The position numbers and the translations under genes were made by a program. The notes beneath the pieces were generated by a model, which ran no database searches, was not told the origin of the DNA, and saw nothing but the letters and a program-made list of their open reading frames with translations. Below, one piece after another: positions 1 to 9,461 of a stretch of 64,000 nt of DNA (position 1 is its first letter; each line of letters starts with the position of its first letter). Source of the stretch: Salinicola halophilus. GTDB taxonomy: Bacteria; Pseudomonadota; Gammaproteobacteria; Pseudomonadales; Halomonadaceae. The stretch is taken from NCBI RefSeq assembly GCF_003206155.1, contig NZ_PZJV01000006.1, forward strand, positions 258,236 to 322,235. Direction: 5' to 3'.

Positions 1-709
1 GTTCGGCAGCGGGTTTGCGCACGTTGAGTTCACTGCGCCAGAGCTTGTCGATACCGGCCTTTCGCAGGCGCTCGAGCATCGGTCGATGACGCTCGGCCGG
101 CAGCAGCGGATACCACACCATCACCACGGCATGGCGCACCTTGCGCGCGATGAATTCGAGCGTCTCGGCGACCTCGTCGTACTCCGCCTTGCGCTCGTAG
201 CTCGGGTCGATGAGCGCACAGAGCCTGGGCGTCGACACCGGTAGCAGCTGGCGCAGCCCCTTGAGGCCGTCGGCGTGGCGGCGCGTCACGTTGGCCGTTG
301 ACGGCATGGCCTGATCGGCGAGGAAGCGATGCTCCCCCGGATGCAGCTCGAACAGCGTCAGCCGGTCCTGTGGCCTGAGTGCCTCGCCCAGCCATGTCGG
401 CGAGCCGGGATAGCGCTCGAGTTCGGCACCGGGCTGCTGCGCGGCGAGCGCCGCCGTCCACTCCCCCAGCAGCGACGTCGCCGAAAGCCCTCGCCGCTCT
501 CGCCAGATGCGCTCGACGCCGTCCCGATATTCCCCCAGCTTCTGCGTCTCTTTCGCGGCCAGCGGATAGCGCCCACGTCCGGCGTGGGTATCGACGAAAC
601 TGATCGCCGACGTCTTGCCGGTGAGCGAACGAGTGAGGGCGAAAAGCCCCAAGTGTTTGTGCACGTCGGCAAAATTGCCGGCGTGGTAGGCGTGCTGATA
701 GGCGAGCAT
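1..709 (-). CDS. rlmJ: 23S rRNA (adenine2030-N6)-methyltransferase RlmJ, 3' end outside window
   Basis: The frame is open from an ATG at 709 to the window edge, so only the first 236 residues are visible; E. coli RlmJ is about 280 aa. The start MLAYQHAYHAGNFADVHKH closely matches the RlmJ N-terminus, and DTHAGRGRY (SAM-binding), YPGSP and ELHP follow in family order. The N6-adenine methyltransferase motif reads IDPSYE where E. coli has DPPY. RlmJ methylates A2030 of 23S rRNA in the cytoplasm. Four 20-bp tandem repeats lie directly upstream of the start. Identification is firm; the C-terminus cannot be assessed. Confidence 0.9.
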   Translation of the reverse strand, partial: MLAYQHAYHAGNFADVHKHLGLFALTRSLTGKTSAISFVDTHAGRGRYPLAAKETQKLGEYRDGVERIWRERRGLSATSLLGEWTAALAAQQPGAELERYPGSPTWLGEALRPQDRLTLFELHPGEHRFLADQAMPSTANVTRRHADGLKGLRQLLPVSTPRLCALIDPSYERKAEYDEVAETLEFIARKVRHAVVMVWYPLLPAERHRPMLERLRKAGIDKLWRSELNVRKPAAE

Positions 710-740
710 GAGCGACTCGTGGCAACGGGGACCGTCGGTG

Positions 741-820
741 ACGACCCAGAATAACGGGCGACGACCCAGAATGAGGAGCGACGACCCGGAATGGCGGGCA
801 ACGCTCCAGAATGACGAAAG
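741..820. repeat. Four tandem 20-bp repeats upstream of rlmJ
   Basis: Units at 741-760, 761-780, 781-800 and 801-820 share the core acgacccagaat. The first two agree best and the fourth is most diverged. The array fills the space between the rlmJ start and the hairpin that follows the OmpA-type gene. The 20-bp period is not a multiple of three, and no gene is supported across it. Confidence 0.85.
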
Positions 821-843
821 GCGCGGCTTCGAAAAGCCACGCC
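820..843 (-). terminator. Hairpin downstream of the OmpA-type lipoprotein gene
   Basis: The arms 820-829 and 834-843 pair over 10 bp with one wobble in the minus-strand RNA and a 4-nt loop, followed by a short U run (UUUCG). It lies about 60 bp past the stop of the lipoprotein gene. A second perfect 10-bp hairpin at 863-872/877-886 lies between it and that stop but has no U run. It probably terminates the lipoprotein transcript. Confidence 0.5.
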
Positions 844-902
844 CTCGGGAATCATCGACGCAGCAAGCGGGCCTACGCCCGCTTGCGTTCAGCGACGGCG
901 GC

Positions 903-1601
903 TCAGGACTGACCGGTCGGCGTCAGCGTGATCTCGACGCGGCGGTTCTGCGCCCGACCGGCGTCGGTATCGTTGCTGGCGACCGGATTACGCTCGCCGT
1001 AACCGATGGTATCGATCCGGCTCGCCTGCACGCTGCCCTGTTCCAGATAGGTCGCGACCGACTGGGCACGGCGCTCGGAGAGCGTCTGGTTGTAGCTCTC
1101 GGCGCCGGTGCTGTCGGTGTAGCCGGCCACGGTGATGCGCGTCTCCGGATAGGCGCGCAGCACGGCGTTGACGTCGTTCAATGCCTGACGCGCCGGCGTC
1201 TGCAGATCGCTCGAGTCGGTATCGAAGGTCACGCTGCTCGGCATGTTGAGGATCAGGTCGTTGCCCTGACGCTCGACGCCGATACCGGTGCCGTCGAGGC
1301 GGTTGCGAAGCTCGCGCTCCTGCTTGTCCATGTAGGCACCGATTCCGCCGCCGATAGCGGCCCCCGAGGCGGCCCCGATCAATGCACGATCCCGCGTGCT
1401 GCTGCCACCGTCACCGGTCAGCGCGCCGGCGATCGCACCGGCGACCGCACCGATACCCGCGCCGCCCCAGGTATTGGTGTTGCCGCCATTCTGCTGCGGC
1501 GAGGAGGCCTGCTGCGAGCCATCGGATGCACAGCCGGAAACCCCCACGGCGACGGCTACCGGGATGGCCATCCAGAATGTCTTCTTCGTCGCGATTGTCA
1601 T
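903..1601 (-). CDS. OmpA-family outer-membrane lipoprotein with glycine zipper (YiaD-like)
   Basis: 232 aa. A lipoprotein signal ends in the lipobox VSGC with Cys24 as the lipidation site. A glycine-rich zipper of alternating Gly/Ala follows (about residues 45-85), then a C-terminal OmpA/MotB peptidoglycan-binding domain (about 115-230) with FDTDSSDL, GYTDSTG and NRRVEI. The domain contacts meso-diaminopimelate of the murein, so the protein should tether outer membrane to cell wall. It is flanked by rlmJ and hemW on the same strand and probably forms its own unit. Architecture matches E. coli YiaD; a specific role cannot be read from sequence. Confidence 0.88.
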   Translation of the reverse strand: MTIATKKTFWMAIPVAVAVGVSGCASDGSQQASSPQQNGGNTNTWGGAGIGAVAGAIAGALTGDGGSSTRDRALIGAASGAAIGGGIGAYMDKQERELRNRLDGTGIGVERQGNDLILNMPSSVTFDTDSSDLQTPARQALNDVNAVLRAYPETRITVAGYTDSTGAESYNQTLSERRAQSVATYLEQGSVQASRIDTIGYGERNPVASNDTDAGRAQNRRVEITLTPTGQS

Positions 1602-1668
1602 GCGTCTAGCTCCTTGCTTGCCTCACCGCCCGTAGGCGGCCTGATTCCATGGTGTGGGGACGAGACCC

Positions 1669-2886
1669 TCACGCCTCATCGATCGACACCAGCAGGTCGT
1701 TGAGAAACAGAAGACCCTGCGGTGTCGCTTGAAAACGAGTGTCGCTCGGCTCGAGTAACCTCTTGTCACGGGCCTCGTGCAACTTGGCCGTTAACTCGGA
1801 CAGCGGTTGGCCGGTATGGTTTTGCCAATCGTCGATGGCGACACCGTCGACCAGGCGTAGCGCATTCATGGAAAACTCCAGCGCCAGCGTCTCGGCGGGC
1901 AGTGTCTGCTTTCCTGCCACGAAGCCCCGCGGATCGTTCGCTCGGCGCAGATACGCCTCGGGCTGACGCGCCTTCCAGCGCCGCTCGATCTGGAAATGGC
2001 CGTCGCCGCTTTGCGATGAGAGCTTGCCATGGGCGCCGGCACCGATTCCCAGATAGTCACCGAACCGCCAGTAGTTGAGATTGTGGCGTGCCTGCCGACC
2101 GGGCCGGGCGTAGGCGGATATCTCGTAGCGTTCGAACCCGGCGGACTCGATCAGCGCATGGCCGGCATCCTGGATGTCCCACAGGTGCTCCTCATCGGGT
2201 AGCGCCGGCGGATGCGAGTAGAACTCGGTATTGGGCTCGAGCGTCAGCTGATACCAGGAGAGATGGCTCGGCGACAGCGCCAGGGCCTGTTCGATATCGG
2301 CCAGCGCCAGCGCCGGCGTCTGTCCGGGAAGCCCGTGCATCAGATCGAGGTTGACGTTGTCGAACCCCGCGCTTCGCGCACGATTCATGGCATTGATGGC
2401 GTCGTCGCCGGAGTGGATTCGCCCCAGCGCCTCGAGCTGGGCGGCGTTGAAGCTCTGCACGCCCATCGAGAGCCGGTTGATGCCGACCCGCCGGTAGCCC
2501 TCGAAACGCGCCTGCTCGAAGGTGCCCGGATTCGCCTCCAGCGTGATCTCGACGTCGTCGGCAAAGCGAAGCCGCTCGCGCAGGCCGGCGAAAAGGCGCG
2601 CGTAGGCCTCGGCGGAGAGCAGACTCGGCGTCCCGCCGCCGATGAACACGCTGACGATATCGCGCCCCTGCACCAGGGGCAGGTCGCCATCGAGATCGGC
2701 GAGTAGCGCCTCGACGTAGGCCGTTTCAGGGGGCTGCTGGCCGGCACCCAGCGCATGCGAATTGAAGTCGCAGTACGGGCACTTGCGCACGCACCAGGGC
2801 ACGTGAATGTAGAGCGCCAGCGGGGGTAGTGAACCCGACACGCCGGCGGCTGCGCTCCTCGCTTCACGGGTCATGACATCGCTCAC
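1669..2886 (-). CDS. hemW: Radical SAM heme chaperone HemW
   Basis: 405 aa, typical HemW length. The radical-SAM cluster motif CVRKCPYC (C-x3-C-x2-C) lies near residue 32, followed by GGGTPS and EANPGT, and a HemW-type C-terminal domain. HemW binds heme and passes it to respiratory enzymes; older annotations call it oxygen-independent coproporphyrinogen oxidase. The chosen GTG start at 2886 overlaps the rdgB TGA stop by 3 nt, so the two genes are probably translationally coupled. An in-frame ATG four codons later is the alternative start. The rdgB-hemW order is common in gammaproteobacteria. Confidence 0.93.
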   Translation of the reverse strand: MSDVMTREARSAAAGVSGSLPPLALYIHVPWCVRKCPYCDFNSHALGAGQQPPETAYVEALLADLDGDLPLVQGRDIVSVFIGGGTPSLLSAEAYARLFAGLRERLRFADDVEITLEANPGTFEQARFEGYRRVGINRLSMGVQSFNAAQLEALGRIHSGDDAINAMNRARSAGFDNVNLDLMHGLPGQTPALALADIEQALALSPSHLSWYQLTLEPNTEFYSHPPALPDEEHLWDIQDAGHALIESAGFERYEISAYARPGRQARHNLNYWRFGDYLGIGAGAHGKLSSQSGDGHFQIERRWKARQPEAYLRRANDPRGFVAGKQTLPAETLALEFSMNALRLVDGVAIDDWQNHTGQPLSELTAKLHEARDKRLLEPSDTRFQATPQGLLFLNDLLVSIDEA

Positions 2887-3497
2887 GCCTTGAGCTGCTC
2901 CATCAGTGCCTGCAGGGCGCGGCCGCGATGGCTCAGGCGATTCTTCTCATCGCTGCTGAGTTCGCCGGCGCTCATGGCGCTCTCCGGCACCCAGAACAGC
3001 GGGTCGTAGCCGAACCCCCCCTCGCCTCGCGGATAGGCGAGAATGTCGCCGGCCCAGTCGCGCTGAACGATCAGCGGCACCGGGTCCTCGGCATGACGCA
3101 GCAGGACCAGGACACACCAGTAGCGCGCGCCACGCGCCCCCTCGGGCACCTCCTTCAAGGCTTCGAGAAGCTTGTCGTTGTTGGCCCGATCACGGGCGGC
3201 GCGATCTCCCGAGGCACCGGCGTAGCGGGCCGAATAGATGCCGGGCGCACCGCCCAATGCTTCCACCGCCAGCCCCGAGTCATCGGCGAGTGCCGGCAGG
3301 CCGCTCGCTCGCGACGCGGCTCGCGCCTTGAGGATGGCGTTCTCGACGAACGTAAGCCCGGTCTCTTCGACGTCGGTGACGCCGAAAGCCGACTGCAGCT
3401 GGACTCGACAACCCAACGGGCCCAGCAGCTGCTGGAACTCGGTGAGCTTGCCGGAATTGGCGCTGGCGACGACCAGATCATCGAGAGGTTCGCGCAT
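2883..3497 (-). CDS. rdgB: XTP/dITP diphosphatase RdgB (HAM1 family)
   Basis: 204 aa. It hydrolyses non-canonical purine triphosphates (dITP, XTP) to monophosphates, keeping them out of DNA. Family motifs are clear: [10 protein letters not shown] near the start, [26 protein letters not shown], and [12 protein letters not shown] toward the C-terminus. The ATG at 3497 was chosen because AGGAAG lies 8 nt upstream; a start at 3539 would add 14 residues not seen in the family. First gene of the rdgB-hemW pair. Confidence 0.94.
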   Translation of the reverse strand: MREPLDDLVVASANSGKLTEFQQLLGPLGCRVQLQSAFGVTDVEETGLTFVENAILKARAASRASGLPALADDSGLAVEALGGAPGIYSARYAGASGDRAARDRANNDKLLEALKEVPEGARGARYWCVLVLLRHAEDPVPLIVQRDWAGDILAYPRGEGGFGYDPLFWVPESAMSAGELSSDEKNRLSHRGRALQALMEQLKA

Positions 3498-3907
3498 GAG
3501 TGACTTCCTGCCTGAGAAAAGGGCCATTCTACGGGGCACACGAAAGCGGGTATAGCACCCTGGGCAGCGTCTCGCCCCCTCGCCCGCCAGCCGCTTACGT
3601 TGGTCAGAAATCTGACGATTTAGCGCGTGTACCCAGCATATCGGGGGCGATGAAACGGTGGGTTTTTCTCATACGGTGCTCGTCATTTTTTAGGCCTAAT
3701 CTGAATTAGCCGCTGCAAACTATTGATTGGATACCATTATTTTTACCCTTGTCAAGAGCGCAAAAATTTCTCACGCGTGACAGTTTGAAAACATTTCACC
3801 CCCATATTTACAAGGCAGAGGTTTTATTAACACTATAGCACCCGCGTTCTCGGCACTTGAGTACGGGGAATTCGCTCAGCGCGCACCATAAAACATATAG
3901 AAGATTA
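3498..3907. other. AT-rich intergenic region before the CsgD-type gene
   Basis: About 410 bp separate the divergent rdgB and CsgD-type genes. From about 3620 to 3850 the sequence is far more AT-rich than the surrounding coding DNA, with several A/T tracts and no credible ORF. Partial promoter matches occur (TTGTCA near 3753, TTTACA near 3808) but none has a convincing partner. A long AT-rich leader fits the heavily regulated promoters known for csgD and vpsT. Confidence 0.5.
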
Positions 3908-4606
3908 ATGACTCAAAGGGGGATCTTGGTCGTGAACACCGATAGCACTGACATCATTCTCGTCACGGACTGCAACTCTCAGTCCGTCCTCTTTCTCGAC
4001 TACATTCATCAGAAAACCGGCTGTCGCGTCTTGGCGCTCAACCCCCAGGAGCGTTTTGCGGTGGTCGAAGGACGTGGCGCGCTGGTCCTGCTCGACGGCG
4101 ATCACGTCCAGGAGAAGGATCTTCTCACCTGGAACACGCGCGCCGAGGAGCACAAGACCGTCATCCTGTCGGCCTTCAACGTGCGCGACAACAAGCAGGT
4201 CATGGAGCTTCTGATCGGGATCCACCTGCGTGGCGTCTTCTACCGCCAGGACAGTCTCGAGCTCATCTGCAAGGGCATCCTCAAGCTACTCAAGGGAGAG
4301 CTCTGGATCTCTCGCCCTCTCTCGGCAATGCTGATCGACTTCTACCGGCGCCAGCAGGTCAATACCTACCGCCCGGTCTGCGGCCTGACGCGTCGAGAGC
4401 TGGAGATCGTGACGCTCCTGGTCTCGGGTGCCAGCAACACCGAGATCGCCGAGAAACTGTTCGTCAGCGAACACACCGTGAAGTCGCACCTCTACAACCT
4501 CTTTCGCAAGATCAACGTCCATAACCGCATCCAGGCGACCAACTGGGCGCGGCAGAACCTGGGCACCATTCCGGTGATGGCATCGCGTTACGCCAGTCGT
4601 CGCTAG
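3908..4606 (+). CDS. CsgD/VpsT-type LuxR-family regulator of biofilm matrix
   Basis: 232 aa from the ATG at 3908. The N-terminal half resembles a degenerate receiver domain with ILVTD, ALVLLDGD and the CsgD-like GVFYRQDSLE. The C-terminal LuxR HTH (about residues 155-220) contains LTRREL, GASNTEIAEKLFVSEHTVK and SHLYNLFRKINVHNR, very close to E. coli CsgD. CsgD and VpsT activate matrix genes, with VpsT gated by c-di-GMP. An in-frame GTG at 3932 has a better Shine-Dalgarno (AAGGGGG, 9 nt upstream) and could be the true start. AT-rich DNA lies on both sides. No curli or polysaccharide genes are in the window, so the targets are elsewhere. Confidence 0.8.
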   Translation: MTQRGILVVNTDSTDIILVTDCNSQSVLFLDYIHQKTGCRVLALNPQERFAVVEGRGALVLLDGDHVQEKDLLTWNTRAEEHKTVILSAFNVRDNKQVMELLIGIHLRGVFYRQDSLELICKGILKLLKGELWISRPLSAMLIDFYRRQQVNTYRPVCGLTRRELEIVTLLVSGASNTEIAEKLFVSEHTVKSHLYNLFRKINVHNRIQATNWARQNLGTIPVMASRYASRR

Positions 4607-4837
4607 CCGCCGGCAAGCGGAAAAACCGTCGTCAAAAACTGACGCAACGTTAGTTTAGTTTAATTAAATATTGGCCAGCAGCCGAAAGGGTGTCGTTAAA
4701 AGCCGACTAAACCATCGTTACATGTCGCCGTGTCCCGACTTAAAACTCGTAGATGTCTTATTTAAGAGACAGCAATAGAGCAAAACGATGAGAACACTTT
4801 TGACAAAACAAAACTCGCTAATTTAGCTCAATTAAAG

Positions 4838-4860
4838 ATAAAAGGTTCTCGGCCTTTTAT
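4838..4860 (+). terminator. Possible terminator of the CsgD-type gene
   Basis: ATAAAAGG (4838-4845) pairs perfectly with CCTTTTAT (4853-4860) over a 7-nt loop; A and T runs flank the stem. It is about 230 bp beyond the stop, which is distant for a terminator, and the stem is AU-rich. Confidence 0.3.
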
Positions 4861-4936
4861 ATTCGACATCGCTAATTTAAATGAGACTAACACTCTCGGA
4901 GAGGTGAGCGTTTTATGGCAGGAGCGTGTGGTGAAG

Positions 4937-4973
4937 CGTCGATACGCGAAACGACAGCCTTCGCGTATCGACG
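4937..4973 (-). terminator. Long hairpin just past the kinase/ATPase gene
   Basis: A perfect 14-bp inverted repeat (4937-4950 and 4960-4973) with a 9-nt loop starts 8 nt beyond the stop of the minus-strand gene. No U run follows, so it may protect the mRNA 3' end or work with Rho rather than act as a classic intrinsic terminator. Confidence 0.5.
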
Positions 4974-4980
4974 GGTGGCG

Positions 4981-6546
4981 CTAGTTGAGACGCATACGTT
5001 CTTGTATGAGAGACGCGAGCGTCAGGTTGGCGTCGGGGGCGGTAGTGTCCAGATGTACCAGGTAGCTCGACTCGTCCTCGGCGAACGGTTCGAAACGGGC
5101 CTGCTGCTTGTCGAGGATCGCAAGGCTCTTCTCGGAAGGCTCGCCGCTGCGTCTGGCGCGCTTGACGATCCGGGCGCGCAGCGTTGCCGGGTCGGCTTCG
5201 AAGCTCACCATCAGTACCGGCAAGCCCCGTTTTTCCGCCTCGAAACGCAACCGCTTGCGCTGTTCGCTCAGTAGACAGGTGGCATCGATGCAGGCCGGTA
5301 GACCGGCCTCGAGTACGGTGCCGGCAAGCTCGGCGAGGCGTCGATAGGTCTTTTCCGTGGCCGCCTCGCTATAGACGGTCTCGGCATCCGCCGGTTCGGC
5401 GGTGAAGTCGAAAAGCCGCTTGCGCTCGACGTCCGAGCGAATGCGCACGCCCCCCAGGCGGCGTACCGTCTCTTCGGTGAAGCGACTCTTGCCACTCCCC
5501 GAGACGCCCACCGCGAGGATCAGATAAGGAAAACGGAATTCGCTGTAGTCCTGCGCCATCGCGAGATAACGACGAAAGACGTCGAGCGGCTCCGCCTCGG
5601 GGAGGTCATCGATCGCACCGGCTTCACGGTCCCGGACCAGCTCGATACGCGCCCGCAGCAGGGCACGATGGCGCTTGTAGAAGCTGATCAGACTGACGAC
5701 CTGGTAGTCGCCGGAGAGTTCGAGATAACGATTGAGCGCGTAGTGCGCGTACTCGTGCTCGCCGCGGGCTTCCAGATCCATGATCAGAAACGCCAGCTCG
5801 CAGGCGACGTCGCACCAGCGCAGACGTTCGTTGAACTCGATGCCGTTGAACAGGATCGCCCGCCCCTCGAAGTGGACGGCGTTGCCCAGGTGAATGTCAC
5901 CGTGGCTTTCGCGGATGAACCCTTCGCGGCGCCGCGACGCGAGCACCGGCTCGAGTCGCGCGAAACTCTCGAGTGACAGTGTCTTGACGCTGTCGAGCGC
6001 CTGACGATCCTCCGGCGTTTCGAGCAGCGACTCGATCAGCTCGAACTCCTCGACCAGCATCTGGCGAATGTAGTCCGGCGTCCCGTAGGGGCTGTCGTCG
6101 GCCACCCTGGCGGCCGACTCGTGAAGCGCGACCAGCTGATCGACCAGATCGTCGATCAGCTCTACCGACAGCTCGCCGCTCGCCTGGATCGAACTCAGCA
6201 GGTGACGGTTGCTGAACTGACGCATCTTCACCGCGTATTCGATCGGCGCGCTGTCATCGTTGACCCGGGGGGCCTCTTCACTACCCGAGATCGCGACACA
6301 CCCCAGATACAGCGCGGGGGCGACGCGGCGGTTGAGCTGCACTTCCTGCTCGCAGAGCTGCTTGCGCTTGTCGAGGGTGGAAAAGTCCAGGAAGCTGCCG
6401 TAATCCAACGGTTTCTTGATCTTGTAGGCGTAGTCGCCGGTCAATACCACCCAGGAAATCGGCGTCTCGAAAAGATCGATGGCGCCGACCGGATGATCGA
6501 AACAATCGCTCTCCTTGAGCGCCTGGATCAACGTTCGACTCATCAT
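4981..6546 (-). CDS. Two-domain protein: aminoglycoside-phosphotransferase-like kinase fused to P-loop ATPase/kinase
   Basis: 521 aa. Residues 1 to about 330 resemble the APH/choline kinase fold: YKIKKPLDYGSFLDFS near the start, a catalytic-loop-like SHGDIHLGNAVHF, and FNGIEFNERLRWCDVA in place of the metal-binding segment. From about residue 345 a second domain begins with the Walker A motif GVSGSGKS and resembles the AAA_33/zeta-toxin-like small-molecule kinases. The fusion is widespread in proteobacteria (COG2187 plus COG0645), usually of unknown substrate. Two adjacent ATGs (6546, 6543) follow GAGGAGAAGG; the second has better spacing. It sits 39 bp beyond hemL on the same strand. Confidence 0.82.
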   Translation of the reverse strand: MMSRTLIQALKESDCFDHPVGAIDLFETPISWVVLTGDYAYKIKKPLDYGSFLDFSTLDKRKQLCEQEVQLNRRVAPALYLGCVAISGSEEAPRVNDDSAPIEYAVKMRQFSNRHLLSSIQASGELSVELIDDLVDQLVALHESAARVADDSPYGTPDYIRQMLVEEFELIESLLETPEDRQALDSVKTLSLESFARLEPVLASRRREGFIRESHGDIHLGNAVHFEGRAILFNGIEFNERLRWCDVACELAFLIMDLEARGEHEYAHYALNRYLELSGDYQVVSLISFYKRHRALLRARIELVRDREAGAIDDLPEAEPLDVFRRYLAMAQDYSEFRFPYLILAVGVSGSGKSRFTEETVRRLGGVRIRSDVERKRLFDFTAEPADAETVYSEAATEKTYRRLAELAGTVLEAGLPACIDATCLLSEQRKRLRFEAEKRGLPVLMVSFEADPATLRARIVKRARRSGEPSEKSLAILDKQQARFEPFAEDESSYLVHLDTTAPDANLTLASLIQERMRLN

Positions 6547-6585
6547 CCTTCTCCTCGTGGAGGGTGCTGCGGTTGCATCATGAAA

Positions 6586-7878
6586 TCAGGCCCCTCGCTT
6601 CATCGCGGCGAACGCGCGTTCGCTGGCCATCAGCGTGCGCTGCAGATCGTCGTGCGTATGGGCGCTCGACATGAAACCGGCCTCGAAGGGCGACGGCGCC
6701 AGATAGACCCCGGATTCGAGCATCGAGACGAAGAAATCGCGAAATGCCTGCGCGTCACAGGCCGTTGCCTGACCGAAATTGTCCACCCGCTGCTGAGCGG
6801 TGAAGAACAGCCCGAACATGCCTCCGGCACGCTGAGTGATCATGTCGATGCCCGCGGCATGCGCGCGTTCCTCGAGACCGTCGCAGAGCGTATCGACCCG
6901 CGTGGTCAGCGCCTCGTGAAAGCCGGGCTGGCGAATTTTTTCGAGCAGGGTGACGCCGGCGGCCATGGCGAGCGGATTACCCGAGAGGGTTCCCGCCTGG
7001 TAGACCGGCCCGAGGGGCGATATCCACTCCATGATCTCGCGCTTGCCGCCGAAGGCGCCCACCGGCATGCCTCCACCGACGATCTTGCCGAGACAGGTGA
7101 GATCCGGCGTCACGCCATAGTGGGCCTGGGCGCCGCCGAGGGCGACGCGAAAGCCGGTCATCACCTCGTCGAAGATCAGCACCGCGCCGCTGACGTGGCA
7201 GACTTCACGCAGCGCTTCGAGAAAGCCCGGCTGCGGCGGAATGCAGTTCATGTTGCCGGCGACGGGTTCGACGATCACCCCGGCGATCTGCTCGCCGAGG
7301 GTCTCGAAGCACTCGTGAACGGCTTCGATATCGTTGTAGGGCAGCGTGATGGTGTGCTCGGCGAGCGAAGCGGGTACGCCCGGCGAGCTGGGCTCGCCGT
7401 GAGTCAGCGCCCCGGAGCCCGCCTTGACCAGCAGCGAGTCGGAGTGGCCGTGGTAGTTACCCTCGAACTTCACGATCTTGTCGCGGCCGGTATAGCCCCG
7501 CGCCAGGCGGATCGCGGACATCGTCGCCTCGGTCCCGGAGCTTGTCATGCGCACCATCTCGATCGACGGGATGATCTCGCAGATCAGATCGGCCATGGTC
7601 GTCTCGATCGCCGTCGGCGTGCCGAAGGAGAGCCCGCTATCGAGCCGCTCGCGGACCGCGGCGAGGACTTCCGGATCGGCGTGCCCGGTGATCATCGGGC
7701 CCCAGGAGCCGACGTAATCGATGTAGCGCTGGCCCTCGACGTCGAATAGATACGCCCCTTGGGCGCGTTCGATGAAGACCGGTGAGCGCGACATGCCCTT
7801 GAAGGCTCGCACGGGTGAATTGACGCCGCCGGGAATGCGTTGGCTGGCACGTTCGAAGAGTTCGGCGGAAGTGGTCAT
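6586..7878 (-). CDS. hemL: Glutamate-1-semialdehyde 2,1-aminomutase HemL
   Basis: 430 aa, full family length. It converts glutamate-1-semialdehyde to 5-aminolevulinate, the tetrapyrrole precursor, using PLP. Visible motifs: [12 protein letters not shown] at the N-terminus, [37 protein letters not shown] (PLP-ring aspartate) and the lysine-bearing [16 protein letters not shown]. The ATG at 7878 matches the usual start ([13 protein letters not shown]); an upstream extension is not conserved. It follows thiE with only 10 bp between them, so thiD-thiE-hemL look like one transcript. Confidence 0.95.
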   Translation of the reverse strand: MTTSAELFERASQRIPGGVNSPVRAFKGMSRSPVFIERAQGAYLFDVEGQRYIDYVGSWGPMITGHADPEVLAAVRERLDSGLSFGTPTAIETTMADLICEIIPSIEMVRMTSSGTEATMSAIRLARGYTGRDKIVKFEGNYHGHSDSLLVKAGSGALTHGEPSSPGVPASLAEHTITLPYNDIEAVHECFETLGEQIAGVIVEPVAGNMNCIPPQPGFLEALREVCHVSGAVLIFDEVMTGFRVALGGAQAHYGVTPDLTCLGKIVGGGMPVGAFGGKREIMEWISPLGPVYQAGTLSGNPLAMAAGVTLLEKIRQPGFHEALTTRVDTLCDGLEERAHAAGIDMITQRAGGMFGLFFTAQQRVDNFGQATACDAQAFRDFFVSMLESGVYLAPSPFEAGFMSSAHTHDDLQRTLMASERAFAAMKRGA

Positions 7879-7888
7879 GAGACTCTCT

Positions 7889-8581
7889 CTAACAGCGTTC
7901 GGTGACGGAATTCGGTAAGGGCGTCGCGCGGATCGCGGCGGCGAGTTCGCGGGTCGCGCCGGCGACATCGGCAGTGCCGAACAGCGCGTGCACCACGGCG
8001 AGCATCTCGGCGCCGGCCGTCCGGGTTGGCCCTATCGTGTTTCGATCGATGCCGCCAATGGCGACGCGGGGCAGGCCGAAGCGTTCGGCTTCGGCGAGTA
8101 CGTCGAGCGAGGCCGGCGCGGCGTCGGGCTTGGTCCTGGAGGCGAAGAACCGCCCGAAGGCGAGATAGCTCGCCCCCTGACCGGCCGCACGCTCGGCGAG
8201 TTCGAGCGACCCCTGACAGGTGGCACCGATGATCGCCGTGTCGCCCAGTCGTGCCCGCGCGGTGACGACCGACGCGTCCTGCTGACCCAGATGGACGCCG
8301 ACGCCATCGCCCCAGCGTTCGTGTAGCCAGCCGGCCAGCGCCAGATCGTCGTTGACGATGAGCGGCGTGGCGTAACGGGCGCAGAGCGCGGCCAGCGCAT
8401 CGCTCTGGCGGCGGCGACGAACGACGTCGTCGGACTTGTCGCGATACTGCAGCAGCGCTATCCCCGCCTCGAGTGCTTGTCCACAGGCATCGAGTAGCCG
8501 CTCGTCGTCGGGCAACAGATGGCTGTCGGTGATGGCATAGAGCCCGTTCAGGGGTCGGCAGGCGGGGCGGTCTGACATCAT
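7889..8581 (-). CDS. thiE: Thiamine-phosphate synthase ThiE
   Basis: 230 aa. It joins HMP-pyrophosphate and the thiazole phosphate to form thiamine phosphate. TIM-barrel motifs are in order: [44 protein letters not shown] (usually GxSxH), [13 protein letters not shown] and AIGGIDRNT. The start is one of two consecutive ATGs (8581, 8578); the first overlaps the thiD TGA, giving translational coupling. The substrate loops look intact. Confidence 0.92.
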   Translation of the reverse strand: MMSDRPACRPLNGLYAITDSHLLPDDERLLDACGQALEAGIALLQYRDKSDDVVRRRRQSDALAALCARYATPLIVNDDLALAGWLHERWGDGVGVHLGQQDASVVTARARLGDTAIIGATCQGSLELAERAAGQGASYLAFGRFFASRTKPDAAPASLDVLAEAERFGLPRVAIGGIDRNTIGPTRTAGAEMLAVVHALFGTADVAGATRELAAAIRATPLPNSVTERC

Positions 8582-9405
8582 GTCTCCAGCGTGGCATCGA
8601 AGTTGGGCGCGCGCCAGAATCGGTCCGGCAGGTGCTGGCCCTGGCCGAGTGCACGCGCATGGTCGAGGGCATCCCAGGTGAAACGCTGAGCCTGCGCGCA
8701 GGCGCCGGGTAGCCCCTCGCCGGCGGCCAGCCGAGCCGCCAGCGCGGCGGCAAGCGTGCAGCCCGAGCCGTGGTAGTCCGCCGGCAGACGCGGCCATTGC
8801 CACTGCCGGTTGATGTCTGGCGTATGCAGGGTGTGAACCACGCTACTCGATACCGCTTCCCCTGCGAGCGGATCGGTGCCCGTCACCAGTACCGCGGCGC
8901 AGCCGAGCGACATGATCTCCACGACTTGAGCGACTTCGCCCGACCGGGGAAGCGCGGCGATCCGAGCGAGCTCTCGACGGTTGGGCGTCAGGATATCCAC
9001 AAGGGGAAGCAGCCGTTCGCGAAACGTCCCGAGCCAACCGGGTGTGGATAATTCGGTGCCGCCACCACTGGCCATGACCGGATCGACGATCAGCGGCACG
9101 CCGGGACACGTTCTGGCAACGTCGATCACCGCGTCGAGCACGTCGGCATCGGGAATCAGCCCGACCTTGATCGCCGCGATCGGGAAGTCGTCGCAGAGCA
9201 CCCTCGCGGCCCGGCGTACGAACTCGACCGAGCAGGCGGTGACGCTCTCGACGTCCTGCGTCGACTGCACGGTGAGGGCGGTGGGCACGGTGACCGGCCA
9301 GCCACCACAGCCGCGTACGGCCTCGGCATCGGCGACGAGACCGGCCCCGCTGCTGGGGTCATGACCTGACAGAATCAGCACCACCGGCTTGTCGTCATGA
9401 GACAT
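8578..9405 (-). CDS. thiD: Hydroxymethylpyrimidine/phosphomethylpyrimidine kinase ThiD
   Basis: 275 aa, ribokinase superfamily. It phosphorylates HMP and HMP-P to HMP-PP in thiamine synthesis and salvage. The motifs are LILSGHDPSSGAGLVADAEA, AIKVGLI, VDPVMASGGG, LTPNRRE and the anion-hole/catalytic DYHGSGCTLAAALAA. The ATG at 9405 was chosen for its strong Shine-Dalgarno (GGGAGGTGA); an ORF start 18 codons upstream has none. It is the first gene of the thiD-thiE-hemL run. No TPP riboswitch was recognised upstream. Confidence 0.92.
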   Translation of the reverse strand: MSHDDKPVVLILSGHDPSSGAGLVADAEAVRGCGGWPVTVPTALTVQSTQDVESVTACSVEFVRRAARVLCDDFPIAAIKVGLIPDADVLDAVIDVARTCPGVPLIVDPVMASGGGTELSTPGWLGTFRERLLPLVDILTPNRRELARIAALPRSGEVAQVVEIMSLGCAAVLVTGTDPLAGEAVSSSVVHTLHTPDINRQWQWPRLPADYHGSGCTLAAALAARLAAGEGLPGACAQAQRFTWDALDHARALGQGQHLPDRFWRAPNFDATLET

Positions 9406-9461
9406 GTCGCTCACCTCCCGGCGGATATTGGTGTCGTTTGCATCGTGAGGCGTCTTCATCG

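Larger units (their letters stand above)
4607..4980. other. AT-rich intergenic region after the CsgD-type gene
   Basis: About 374 bp between convergent genes. It is AT-rich from about 4640 to 4910, with TTAATTAAAT-like tracts. The 11-mer tcgctaattta occurs at 4815-4825 and 4869-4879. There is an 8-bp hairpin at 4838-4860 and a 14-bp hairpin at 4937-4973. No ORF is credible; the one starting at 4915 runs antisense through the next gene. Confidence 0.5.

Noticed and set aside
4915..5274. Plus-strand ORF of 119 codons with an upstream GAGAGG
   Set aside because: It is antisense to the well-supported kinase/ATPase gene and its protein has no recognisable content.
6121..7749. 542-codon plus-strand ORF
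   Set aside because: It is antisense through hemL and the kinase/ATPase gene, a shadow caused by GC-rich codon use.
9361..9461. Possible TPP riboswitch upstream of thiD
   Set aside because: Neither the CUGAGA nor the GAUGC/ACCUGA-type THI-box elements were found, and only about 56 bp separate thiD from the ClC gene.
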